A stretch of DNA of 64,000 bases, from NCBI RefSeq assembly GCF_001447995.1, contig NZ_LDPE01000003.1, forward strand, positions 62,001 through 126,000. The letters run 5' to 3'. Source of the DNA: Maribacter dokdonensis DSW-8. Its GTDB lineage: Bacteria; Bacteroidota; Bacteroidia; Flavobacteriales; Flavobacteriaceae. A program made the translations under genes and the position numbers. The notes beneath the pieces are model-generated. The model saw only the letters and a program-made list of their open reading frames with translations. It made no database searches and had not been told where the DNA came from. Below, piece by piece: positions 8,883-17,206 of this stretch (within the stretch, counting starts at the first letter, position 1; every line of letters starts with the position of its first letter).

Positions 8883-11108
8883 TTATAATTCCCAAGTTTC
8901 CCCTGGTAGTAGGGTTTTGGTTTCTTCAGGAGATTTTAATTTTGAAACCGTAAAAGAATTTTCATCCGCACTAGTAAAAGTGATTTGATATGTATTTCCA
9001 ACTTTTTGAATGATAAAATCCGCATTTTTGGAAGTTCTCACGCTCAGTTCTTTGAACAAGATATTATTTGCATTAAAGAAATAAGCCGTGTTTTCTTTGC
9101 TGATGATGGTATAGACTGCATTTTGAATTTTGGAAAGAGATGCGTTTATGTTCCATTCGTTCAAATTTAACGTTTCACTAGTCTCATCAATTCTGTTGTC
9201 ATAGCCTTCGTACGGATATATAAGGGTCAAAAAGCTAAAATTCTTCTTATTCAATTTAGAAACTTGAGACCAATTTTTTCCTCTGCTGCCAGAAGTGATT
9301 ACGGTATCTGTGGCATATAATTGTAAGATGTCATGTCCGCTAGCGTCAGGTGCGGTAGCCCGTAAAAGATTGGATCCATTTTCATTTGTATAATGTCCTT
9401 GCCAAACTTGTTTGTACTCATGTTCTTGATCAGAGGAAAAGTTGTCTTTCACGATCCAAAAATCATTTTTTACAGAGATGACCTGTCTTGAGTAACTAAC
9501 ACCTAGGTTGTCAAAACCATCATGCTTTCCAATGAACAGGTCATAATCTTTGTGCGTGGTCCAATTAATAACGGTTGGCTTTGGCAAATTACCAAATTTG
9601 CCAAAGCCACTGCCTCCTTTGTTAGAAGTCCATTGTTTTCCCTGTAGCTCGTTATCTACTAAAGCCACATTCTTAACCATGGAGTTCTTGAATAATTCAA
9701 AATCTTTCAGCGAATATCTAACCTGATAATTTGGTAGAATGGCATGACCGTTTGCCATGGCTTGTATGCCTAGCATATCTCCATGTTGGTGGTCTGGTTT
9801 GTCCTCGTCTAATCCGGCACTAATCATCATCATTTTATCATTTGCATTCCATCCTTCACGCATAACGTAATAGTGAGTGTCCGTTAGTGCAAGAGATCCA
9901 TAAGTAGGTTTCTTACGTTCAATATTTTGCAATAAATTCAGCTGATTTTGATTTAAGAACCAATACATTCTATCATCTACATTATCCGAGGCAAAATACC
10001 CAAACTCAGGATTTTCAAATAATAAATATCCAAGGGTCATAACCTTTGATATATCATTGGTTTCTGCCCAAGGAATTTCAGTATCATCTTGTAATACAGG
10101 TGCACTTTTATCTGGGTAAGCTATTTTTGCCAATGTAGAGAATAAGCCCTCAAGCTTGTTCTTCCAAGAAGTATCAATAGTTATGTTGTTGATCTTAGCT
10201 AATTGGTATACGTAATAATAATTATTGATGTCGCTCATATGGTAATGAACAGAACGTTCAAATTGAAATCCGTCATCATTGATTTCCTTATCCAAATGCT
10301 CACTAAGGCGCTGCATTGCTGTGTTGTACCACAACTCTGTACCTTCAAAATCCCTCAATAAAATAGATAACATTGCCAAAGCCGACATACCTCTTGTTTG
10401 ATGGTTACCTGGTTGAAACTCTTGGTTTCTTTCGTAAAGGTGTTGCCCGTGTTGTAAAAGGGTAGCTATTGTGGTTAATTGGTCCCTATCTGAATATTCG
10501 GCTTCGTTCAAGATTAAATTATGGATCCACAACCAATTCAGTATTCTATATCCGGATCTAAATACCTCATACACTCCGTTACCATCTTCAATTTTTTCAT
10601 AAGCTCCACTTTCAAGTGCGGTATTTAAGGAGCGCATTTGAGTTTCAAAATATTGAATGTGTTTTGGGTCTCTATCCTCATTAAAATAGGTGAGAATAAT
10701 ATCTGCCATTTTGTGCTGTCTGGCTAAATGGCGTAGCGCGTAAGCATTTACTTTATCTCCGTTTAAATAATTAAAAGGCAAAACCCATTGGGTAGAATCA
10801 GCGTATTTTGAGATATGGTCTTGTGCCCTGCTCTTGTGCTCCTCAAAATTATGATACTTCTCTTTGTAAAGGGCTAGTCTATTATCAACAGTGCGGTAAT
10901 CATAGAAAAAACGTTCTGTAAACTTTCTTCTAAAATAGGCTGCCAATTGTTTTTCCGTAATGTTGTTTTCTTCAGAAAACTCAGCTTTTGTCTCGGGTTT
11001 AAGAACAGTGGCAAGTTCATTTACACCTAAAACGCTATCTGAGGAAATATGTTGAGCACATAGCATTGTTGAAAATCCTATAAGGAAAAGGGCTGCCGTA
11101 TTTTTCAT
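8883..11108 (-). CDS. Heparinase II/III-fold polysaccharide lyase (PL39-like?)
   Basis: A 741-residue protein with a signal peptide (MKNTAALFLIGFSTMLCAQ). A helical toroid (about 40-400) and a C-terminal beta-sandwich resemble heparinase II/III lyases. Likely active-site residues are Asn235-His236 (GNHQTRG), Tyr289 (HYHMSD region) and His440/His442 (DHQHGDM). It is clearly different from the PL17 at 4062. Its position 11 bp after a PL6 gene suggests an alginate substrate; PL39, a heparinase-fold alginate lyase family, is my best guess, but PL15/PL17-related groups cannot be excluded by eye. The 247-bp gap after it contains the next promoter. Confidence 0.75.
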   Translation of the reverse strand: MKNTAALFLIGFSTMLCAQHISSDSVLGVNELATVLKPETKAEFSEENNITEKQLAAYFRRKFTERFFYDYRTVDNRLALYKEKYHNFEEHKSRAQDHISKYADSTQWVLPFNYLNGDKVNAYALRHLARQHKMADIILTYFNEDRDPKHIQYFETQMRSLNTALESGAYEKIEDGNGVYEVFRSGYRILNWLWIHNLILNEAEYSDRDQLTTIATLLQHGQHLYERNQEFQPGNHQTRGMSALAMLSILLRDFEGTELWYNTAMQRLSEHLDKEINDDGFQFERSVHYHMSDINNYYYVYQLAKINNITIDTSWKNKLEGLFSTLAKIAYPDKSAPVLQDDTEIPWAETNDISKVMTLGYLLFENPEFGYFASDNVDDRMYWFLNQNQLNLLQNIERKKPTYGSLALTDTHYYVMREGWNANDKMMMISAGLDEDKPDHQHGDMLGIQAMANGHAILPNYQVRYSLKDFELFKNSMVKNVALVDNELQGKQWTSNKGGSGFGKFGNLPKPTVINWTTHKDYDLFIGKHDGFDNLGVSYSRQVISVKNDFWIVKDNFSSDQEHEYKQVWQGHYTNENGSNLLRATAPDASGHDILQLYATDTVITSGSRGKNWSQVSKLNKKNFSFLTLIYPYEGYDNRIDETSETLNLNEWNINASLSKIQNAVYTIISKENTAYFFNANNILFKELSVRTSKNADFIIQKVGNTYQITFTSADENSFTVSKLKSPEETKTLLPGETWEL

Positions 11109-11119
11109 ATTTTAATATG

Positions 11120-13438
11120 TTAATACATTAGTTTTAATGGCAAATTCTCTTGTACCACCAATTCCCCAGAATTTTTAATTTCATTACCAGAAGCATTATT
11201 GTTTTTGGCTCCCCAAAGACGTGCAACAAGTTTTACAGGATTATCTATAAACTCATTGTTTTTAAGGTGTACATTGATAATCCCGTAGGTATTCAGTAGT
11301 AATCCTTCTTCAGCTTTTGAGCCACAATGCGTAAAAGTGCTATTGGTAATGATTAGATTACCGCCAACGGTAGATTCATCATAGCCACCTCTGTAATAGT
11401 CGATTACATTGCTGGTTACACCATCAAATGTGCTGTTGTTAATGGTTATGTTTTCTGCATTGTATTCTCCTTTGTCTTCAGTTTCTTCAGATAGTTCAAG
11501 TCCGTTTGTACAGTTTAATACCGATGTAGATTCAAAAGTGATATGTTCTGAGAAGGAGTATTTAAAGGCTTTTAGAACGTAATCAAAGTCAGAAATAATA
11601 CAGTTTTCAACAGTAAGATTATATAAGCTGGACATGCTTTCTTTTAAACTAGCAAAAGCGTATTGTTCTTTTTGACCATTTAAATGAACATTTCTAAGCA
11701 TAAGTTCGCCTTTTGGGTGCATTTCAAAAGCAGGAGATTTAGATGCTCCACTATATTGTATGGTGGTCTTTGAGTTGTTTGAAGGACCGGTAATAACTAT
11801 TTTTTTATTGATTTTTAAGGGGGAATTTATCTCATAACGATCGGCAGATAGTACAATGGTATCCCCACTATTTGCAGAAGACAAAGCGCTTATAAGTGCT
11901 GTTGTGTTGGCAGCGGTATGTGTTTTGGTCAAAGAGTTTTTAGCGGTGTCTTTGTTGTACCAATCTGGTCCATATAATGAAATATTCATCATATCACTTT
12001 TGTCAGATGGCTTTTCTACAACTGCGCCAACCATGTTGTGATCAGCTCTGGGACTACCAAAAAGATCTGTTTTGATCTGGTCAAATTCAAAGCCGTGGTA
12101 CAGCTTAAAATCGGGCATTGTTTTTTCGGGCATTAATATATCTCCTTTGGCAACCGTCATAGCAATATCTTCTTGTATGAGTCCGTCTACCGTTTTGAAA
12201 ATGCCGCCTTGGTTGTTGATCATATTGCTCTTGAACAAAATACCATCTATAGAATCATGGGTGACTATAGGTTGTTTGTCCGGTGTTTCGTTATAGATTA
12301 GGTTATTGGCTACTATGGTACGTATAGGGGTTGCCGATCTTATCTCTGATTTAGGTAGTATGTCTTTTTGGTCAACATTGGATCCTACGCCAAATTGCCA
12401 AGGAGACACACAGTTTACCCAAGAATTATTAGCGACAACGACATCTGTAACCTGTAAATATCTATTTAATGGAGATTTAGGAATTCCGTTCATAACAGCC
12501 AATGGGCTTCTAAACGTTTGTCCGTTCAAGTTATAAAAGTAGTTATTGGTCACCCAATGACCCGTACCTATTAGCCTTACGCCACCAATTTGGTCAGATT
12601 TTTCATCACCAATAAAAATATTACCATCTACAATACAGTAGTTACCATGTCTGGTAACCAATGATCCTTCACTTTTATAAAATACATTGTTTCTAAATTC
12701 ATTGAAATTTGTTTTGCTAGAGATAACCTCTACCTCGCCATTACAATGATCAAAAAAGTTGTTGGCTACCAAGGTATGGCTAGGAGCCATAGATGTAAAA
12801 CTATTACCTAGTTGAATGGTCTCTGCACTGGGACCACCTTTTGGAGGTCTTGGTCCAAAATAATTGTTGGTAATCTTATGGTAATTTTTGATGCTGTTGT
12901 TTCCTGCTAAATCTATTCTAACTGTTGGTCCTCTATTTGATTTTCCTGCAATATAGCAATGGTCAAGCTCATTATGTCTTCCTCTAAAACGAACCCATAA
13001 ATCCGTCATGTTCCTTTGCGCCTTATTAAAATCGGTTATAGCGCTATTGATTACTTTGCAGTGATTGGCTACTGTATCCTGATCAATACCAAAATCTATA
13101 ACGGCATCTGTTGGAGAAGCTCCATTAACAAAATGTAAACCATCTACAATAAGATATTCACCACCAATTTTAAGGTCAGATGTTCCTGTGATTTTAACCT
13201 CTCCGGGGGTTTCGGCTTTTAAGGTGATAGGGTTCTGTTCGTTGCCGTAGGCCACAAACTTAATGTTTACATTTTTCCAATCACCATTGGTCATAACAAT
13301 TTCATCACCAGGTTTTGCATTTGCTAATGCCGTATTTAGCTCACTGATATCCTTTACGGTAATATTATTTACGTTGGTCTTTTTACCGCAAGAAATTAGG
13401 AGTAAGACGGCAGCTAATAGTGTAAAATACTTTTTCAT
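11120..13438 (-). CDS. PL6 alginate lyase lipoprotein
   Basis: A 772-residue lipoprotein (lipobox LISC, Cys17) with two beta-helix regions as in the other PL6 proteins of this locus. Catalytic Lys242 (VISSKT) and Arg263 (VTRHGN) are present and the NNYFGPRP motif is conserved. It is probably displayed at the outer membrane and cuts alginate polymer or large oligomers. It is the first gene of a minus-strand unit with the heparinase-fold lyase and is expressed from the divergent promoter region at 13541-13600. It is closer to the PL6 at the left edge than to the one at 6302, judged by N- and C-terminal similarity. Confidence 0.92.
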   Translation of the reverse strand: MKKYFTLLAAVLLLISCGKKTNVNNITVKDISELNTALANAKPGDEIVMTNGDWKNVNIKFVAYGNEQNPITLKAETPGEVKITGTSDLKIGGEYLIVDGLHFVNGASPTDAVIDFGIDQDTVANHCKVINSAITDFNKAQRNMTDLWVRFRGRHNELDHCYIAGKSNRGPTVRIDLAGNNSIKNYHKITNNYFGPRPPKGGPSAETIQLGNSFTSMAPSHTLVANNFFDHCNGEVEVISSKTNFNEFRNNVFYKSEGSLVTRHGNYCIVDGNIFIGDEKSDQIGGVRLIGTGHWVTNNYFYNLNGQTFRSPLAVMNGIPKSPLNRYLQVTDVVVANNSWVNCVSPWQFGVGSNVDQKDILPKSEIRSATPIRTIVANNLIYNETPDKQPIVTHDSIDGILFKSNMINNQGGIFKTVDGLIQEDIAMTVAKGDILMPEKTMPDFKLYHGFEFDQIKTDLFGSPRADHNMVGAVVEKPSDKSDMMNISLYGPDWYNKDTAKNSLTKTHTAANTTALISALSSANSGDTIVLSADRYEINSPLKINKKIVITGPSNNSKTTIQYSGASKSPAFEMHPKGELMLRNVHLNGQKEQYAFASLKESMSSLYNLTVENCIISDFDYVLKAFKYSFSEHITFESTSVLNCTNGLELSEETEDKGEYNAENITINNSTFDGVTSNVIDYYRGGYDESTVGGNLIITNSTFTHCGSKAEEGLLLNTYGIINVHLKNNEFIDNPVKLVARLWGAKNNNASGNEIKNSGELVVQENLPLKLMY

Positions 13439-13540
13439 TATAACGGGGTTAATCTTGTTCTATAAATGTAATGTGACAGGTGTATGTTATTAGTTGTGAT
13501 TTGACATTAGATTTAATCGTCAAAAAATAGGTCAATTTAT

Positions 13541-13600
13541 CAAAACTGGTTAACCAGTTTGGTTGACCAAAAATACATATATTTGTAAGACCTCCAAATT
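13541..13600. promoter_or_regulatory. Divergent promoter with shared operator in the alginate locus
   Basis: Palindromes TGGTTAACCA (13546-13555) and TGGTTGACCA (13559-13568) lie between the PL6 gene (minus) and the TIM-barrel gene (plus). On the minus strand TTTG (13597-13594), 19 bp and TATTTTTG (13574-13567) form a perfect promoter. On the plus strand TATATTTG (13577-13584) is a good -7 box, with TTTG at 13557-13560, a short 16-bp spacing. The site overlaps both promoters, so one regulator could control both directions. It is a near copy of 8641-8690. Confidence 0.75.
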
Positions 13601-13644
13601 TTTAACATTAAAACTGGCAGTAAAACAATTTTAAGTAGGTGAAA

Positions 13645-14616
13645 ATGAGAAATGATAATAAATCGATATCAAGAAGAGAATTCGCGAAAAAATCTGCTAG
13701 TGCCTTGGCAGGCATACCGTTACTACATATAAATAATTCTTTTTTTCCATCATTAGCTACGAGTGAAGGCGAATTGGAAATCAATCTGTTCTCCAAACAT
13801 TTACAATTTTTGGATTACAATGAAATGTCTGCACAAGCGGCAGAAATAGGATTTAATGGATTGGATGTAACCGTACGCCCAAAAGGTCATGTATTGCCAG
13901 ATAATGTTAAAAACGATTTGCCTCGCGTAGTAGAAGCAATGAAGAAGTACGGGTTAAAACCACAAATGATGACCACTAACGTTTGGGATATTTCACAACC
14001 AAATGAGTTGAATGTATTACAGACCGCAAGTCAATTAGGTTTTACACATTATCGTACCGGTTGGTTATCTTATCCTGAGGAAAAAACCATAGATGAAAGT
14101 ATGGAGGAGTTTGCTGATCAAGCGAAGAAGTTGGCAGATGTAAATAAACAATTACGTTTGGTTGGTTGTTATCAAAACCATGCGGGTAATCATGTAGGTG
14201 CCCCAATTTGGGATCTGCCACCTATTTTTGCCAAGTCAGATACTAATTTTCTCGGTTGTCAGTATGATATTAGGCATGCCATAGTAGAGGGAGGTAAAAG
14301 TTGGGAATTAGATTTAAGGCGTATTCGGCCATTCATAAAATCTTTGGTCATCAAAGATTTTAAGTGGGGTCTAAAAGATGGTGTATGGCAGCCGATCAAT
14401 ACCCCTTTAGGTGAGGGAATGGTAGATTTTGTACATTATTTCTCTATACTAAAAAAGTATAAAATTAAGGTGCCTATGTCATTGCATTTAGAATATGATC
14501 TTGGTGGTGCGGAACATGGTGCAACAACCATAAAAATGGATAAAAAAGAAGTATTCGCTAAAATGAAAAAGGATTTAACCTTTATCAAAGAAGCATGGAA
14601 AAAGGCGGAATATTAA
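13645..14616 (+). CDS. Tat-exported sugar isomerase/epimerase-like TIM barrel
   Basis: The start chosen is the ATG at 13645; a GTG two codons earlier is also possible. The N-terminus has a classical twin-arginine motif (SRREFAKK) and a hydrophobic stretch, so the protein is exported folded. Residues from about 45 on form an AP-endonuclease-2/xylose-isomerase-like TIM barrel. Likely metal-binding positions lie in the segments QYDIRHA, VIKDFKW and LHLEYDLGGAEHG. Members of this superfamily isomerise or epimerise sugars or sugar acids; the substrate here is unknown. The gene shares the alginate operator and sits 19 bp before the RraA-like gene. It might act on an alginate-derived or other algal sugar, but nothing in the sequence proves this. 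Confidence 0.75.
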   Translation: MRNDNKSISRREFAKKSASALAGIPLLHINNSFFPSLATSEGELEINLFSKHLQFLDYNEMSAQAAEIGFNGLDVTVRPKGHVLPDNVKNDLPRVVEAMKKYGLKPQMMTTNVWDISQPNELNVLQTASQLGFTHYRTGWLSYPEEKTIDESMEEFADQAKKLADVNKQLRLVGCYQNHAGNHVGAPIWDLPPIFAKSDTNFLGCQYDIRHAIVEGGKSWELDLRRIRPFIKSLVIKDFKWGLKDGVWQPINTPLGEGMVDFVHYFSILKKYKIKVPMSLHLEYDLGGAEHGATTIKMDKKEVFAKMKKDLTFIKEAWKKAEY

Positions 14617-14635
14617 AATTATTGAAGAAGCAATT

Positions 14636-15352
14636 ATGACCAAAGTATCAACATCTACAAAAAACAAATTAAAAAAAGTAAGTACCGCTACTGTAGCAAC
14701 ATGTCTTTTTAAAAAAGGATTGAAAAATCAATTTATACAGCATGTTAAACCGTTGAAATTAGGAAGGCCTACTATGGTCGGCGAAGCGTATACTCTGCGT
14801 TATATACCGGCAAGGGAAGATCTTAATCCAATTTCAGTATTTAGAGACCCAAAGCATTTGCAAAGGGTAGCAGTAGAGCAGTGTCCAGAAGGTGCTGTTT
14901 TGGTTATAGATAGCCGCCAGAATGCAAGGGCGGCATCGGCAGGGTCAATATTGGTAACAAGGTTAATGGTTCGTGGGGTATCTGGAATTGTTACCGACGG
15001 CGGTTTTAGGGATTCTGCGGAAATTGCGGATCTGGATTTTTCATCCTTCCATAATAGACCATCGGCACCTACAAACCTTACCCTGCACCAGGCAATTGCT
15101 ATAAATGATCCGATCGGTTGTGGTGATGTTGCGGTATTTCCTGGAGATATTATACTGGGTGATGATGATGGTGTAATGGTTATTCCTGCACATCTTGCAG
15201 ATGAAGTAGCCAATGAATGTTTAGAAATGACCATGTATGAAGAGTTCGTAATGGAAAGTGTACAGGCAGGTACGCCTATTATCGGGCTTTATCCTATGGT
15301 GAGCGATGAAGCAAAAGCCAAGTTTGAAAAGTGGAAAGAGAAGAAAGAATAA
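14636..15352 (+). CDS. RraA-fold protein, possible 2-keto acid aldolase
   Basis: A 238-residue protein of the RraA/HMG-CHA aldolase-like family. The conserved core is visible as RAASAGS, the GGFRD loop (catalytic Arg and Asp in family aldolases) and PIGCGDVAVFPGDIILGDDDGV. Members are either RNase E inhibitors or metal-dependent aldolases and decarboxylases acting on 2-keto acids. Bacteroidota usually have no need of an RNase E regulator, and the gene is paired with a sugar isomerase-like gene in the alginate regulon. An aldolase role on a keto-deoxy sugar acid is thus attractive but inferred. No signal peptide is seen. It ends just before a strong bidirectional terminator. Confidence 0.75.
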   Translation: MTKVSTSTKNKLKKVSTATVATCLFKKGLKNQFIQHVKPLKLGRPTMVGEAYTLRYIPAREDLNPISVFRDPKHLQRVAVEQCPEGAVLVIDSRQNARAASAGSILVTRLMVRGVSGIVTDGGFRDSAEIADLDFSSFHNRPSAPTNLTLHQAIAINDPIGCGDVAVFPGDIILGDDDGVMVIPAHLADEVANECLEMTMYEEFVMESVQAGTPIIGLYPMVSDEAKAKFEKWKEKKE

Positions 15353-15379
15353 ACGAAATTAACATAGATTGAAAACAGA

Positions 15380-15421
15380 AAAAAAGTGATTTGATTCTTA
15401 AGAATTCAAATCACTTTTTTT
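15380..15421. terminator. Bidirectional terminator between convergent genes
   Basis: A long hairpin with stem AAAAAGTGATTTGA and its complement, flanked by A and T tracts. It separates the RraA-like gene (plus) from the peroxiredoxin-like gene (minus) and can serve both. Confidence 0.85.
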
Positions 15422-15452
15422 GTTGCGTGCTATTATAACAAAGCGCAAATTT

Positions 15453-15962
15453 TTATTCTCCACCTCTGGCAGGATAATCATTTTTGGTAACGTAGTCAAT
15501 TGCGTTTAAAATATCGTCCCAGTTAGGTCTTGCAAATGGCATGGTCTGTATGGCACTTGCATATAAAGTATTATCTGGTCGAATTAAAAACAATCCTGGT
15601 TCTGAAAATTCATCTGGCTCTTTGTCAGATGTTTTTTTAGAAACATATAGCCCCCATTCCCTTGCGGTTTCAATAGGTAAATTATAACCAACGGGTAGCT
15701 CAGGAATATTCCATTCGTTACCAGCCTTTTTTGCTCTTTCTTCACTATCGCTACTTATGGCGATTAAATGAACACCTCTATCGCTAAAATCCTTTAATTT
15801 TTTTGTTAGGGCTTCAAGGTAGTTTTTACAAACGGGGCAATGTAGACCTCTATAGAAAACAAGCATTGTAAATGCTTTACTATCTTGATCATACAAACTC
15901 CATTTTGTATCATTGATCAACGGCAATTTTAACTCAGGTACTTCTTGCGTAGGTTTTATCAT
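15453..15962 (-). CDS. Peroxiredoxin-like (AhpC/TSA) protein
   Basis: A 169-residue thioredoxin-fold protein of the AhpC/TSA redoxin superfamily. The active-site segment YRGLHCPVCKNYL carries a CxxC pair (Cys42, Cys45), as in the 'peroxiredoxin-like' group rather than the classical PxxxTxxC of Prx enzymes. No signal peptide is seen, so a cytoplasmic thiol peroxidase or disulfide role is expected. It is monocistronic, ending at the terminator at 15380-15421. The function in detail is unknown. Confidence 0.85.
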   Translation of the reverse strand: MIKPTQEVPELKLPLINDTKWSLYDQDSKAFTMLVFYRGLHCPVCKNYLEALTKKLKDFSDRGVHLIAISSDSEERAKKAGNEWNIPELPVGYNLPIETAREWGLYVSKKTSDKEPDEFSEPGLFLIRPDNTLYASAIQTMPFARPNWDDILNAIDYVTKNDYPARGGE

Positions 15963-16073
15963 AGTAATATTATTTTATAATTAGTATTGTATAAAGGTAC
16001 AAGGGGCTTTGCTCAAAAGTTTGTTGAATAGCTTATAGAATTGATGCAATACATGAATGAAAGCCGTAGCTAC

Positions 16074-16556
16074 TTACTGATTATTAGCTAACCATTCTTC
16101 ATACTTTGCATATTGGCCACTAGAAAGAATTTCTTCTAATTGTCGGGTACGTTCACTTTCAATACTTCCTAACATTTCGCCACTTGGTGTGTTGGCCTGT
16201 TTAGTTTTAAATCTGTTCATGGCAGCGGTAAACGTACTTATTTGTTCGTTGCTCATTTCCAATTTTGTGAACATATCAGCATATTCATCTCTAATGGTAG
16301 TTGTGCTACCTTTTGCCATAACGTTGTTCATGGCACCTGTTGAGCCATTAGCTTGTGCGGCCGTGTTTTGCTGATCAATAACCGATGTGTTGGAGGCTTC
16401 AGAATTTGTATTCGCAGTTGTTACGTTTTGTTCAGTACTTACCTGCTCGGTAACGGTTTCTGTTTGATTTGTTGAAGTCTGTTTTGTGCTTGAGCATGAT
16501 GCTAATATCAAGGTCAATGCTGTAGTTATACCTATTGTATTTTTCATAATCTTCAT
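16074..16556 (-). CDS. Small lipoprotein with Spy/DUF4890-like C-terminus
   Basis: A 160-residue protein with a lipobox (LASC). An alternative ATG at 16547 gives a cleaner signal. Residues about 25-85 are low-complexity and rich in Ser, Thr, Asn and Gln (a linker). The C-terminal 70 residues are helical and charged and end in QLEEILSSGQYAKYEEW, which resembles the end of LTxxQ/DUF4890 proteins and of the Spy-like protein at 60827. A periplasmic chaperone-like or envelope-stress role is possible but unproven. The flanking genes give no further clue. Confidence 0.7.
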   Translation of the reverse strand: MKIMKNTIGITTALTLILASCSSTKQTSTNQTETVTEQVSTEQNVTTANTNSEASNTSVIDQQNTAAQANGSTGAMNNVMAKGSTTTIRDEYADMFTKLEMSNEQISTFTAAMNRFKTKQANTPSGEMLGSIESERTRQLEEILSSGQYAKYEEWLANNQ

Positions 16557-16771
16557 GTTTTAAGAGTGTTACTGAAAATTATGGTATATATGTAAATACT
16601 ATAGTCGCTATAAAAAATAAAATTGACCCTACAGATTTAATTTAGAAGATTAGGTACTAAATAGTGTTAAGATATTTATTTTTAATATAATTGTAAGAAA
16701 AAGATGTCTTTTTGTTCCCTCGCTATGTTAAAGATATTGTTGTAGAATTTAATAATTAGACACCGGTTTTT

Positions 16772-17206
16772 ATGTATAATTTGGTTTATAGATCTATTGC
16801 CAAAACACTGAATGCAACCCAAATAAATGAAATACTCAATACCTCAAGAGATTTTAATTTTAAACATGATATTACGGGTTGTTTAATATATCATGATGGA
16901 ATGTTTATACAGTATTTGGAAGGGGAAGCAGAAGTTGTATTGACATTGTTCGAAAGGATAAAGGTTGATAAACGACATCATGAGGTAAAGCTGCTCTCTG
17001 AGGGAAATATCTATTCTAGGGAGTTTGATACTTGGAGTATGGCATTTCTATCGGATGAAATACCTAATGAGGCATTTGAATATATAAAGCTTATGGTGGG
17101 TTCTAGTGGTGAAGATGAAGAAATGCACGTGATACCAAACCCCACTACCAAGAAATTTTGGTTGGCGGCAAAGAACTTACTTAACAGCCTAGAGCAGCGA
17201 GCCTAG
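16772..17206 (+). CDS. Stand-alone BLUF-domain blue-light sensor
   Basis: A 144-residue protein consisting of a single BLUF domain (about 1-95) and a short C-terminal tail. The flavin-photocycle residues of the family are present: Tyr6 (LVYRS), Gln47 (FIQYLEG) and Trp88/Met90 (DTWSMAF), plus the ITGCLIY core. BLUF domains bind FAD and respond to blue light. No output domain is fused, so it should act through a partner protein that cannot be identified here. Its stop codon overlaps the stop of the convergent sulfatase gene in a shared CTAG. Confidence 0.92.
   Translation: MYNLVYRSIAKTLNATQINEILNTSRDFNFKHDITGCLIYHDGMFIQYLEGEAEVVLTLFERIKVDKRHHEVKLLSEGNIYSREFDTWSMAFLSDEIPNEAFEYIKLMVGSSGEDEEMHVIPNPTTKKFWLAAKNLLNSLEQRA

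Noticed and set aside
14636..15352. Ribonuclease E inhibitor RraA
   Set aside because: The fold matches, but the context is sugar-acid metabolism and the GGFRD loop fits aldolase relatives, so I did not use the gene symbol rraA.
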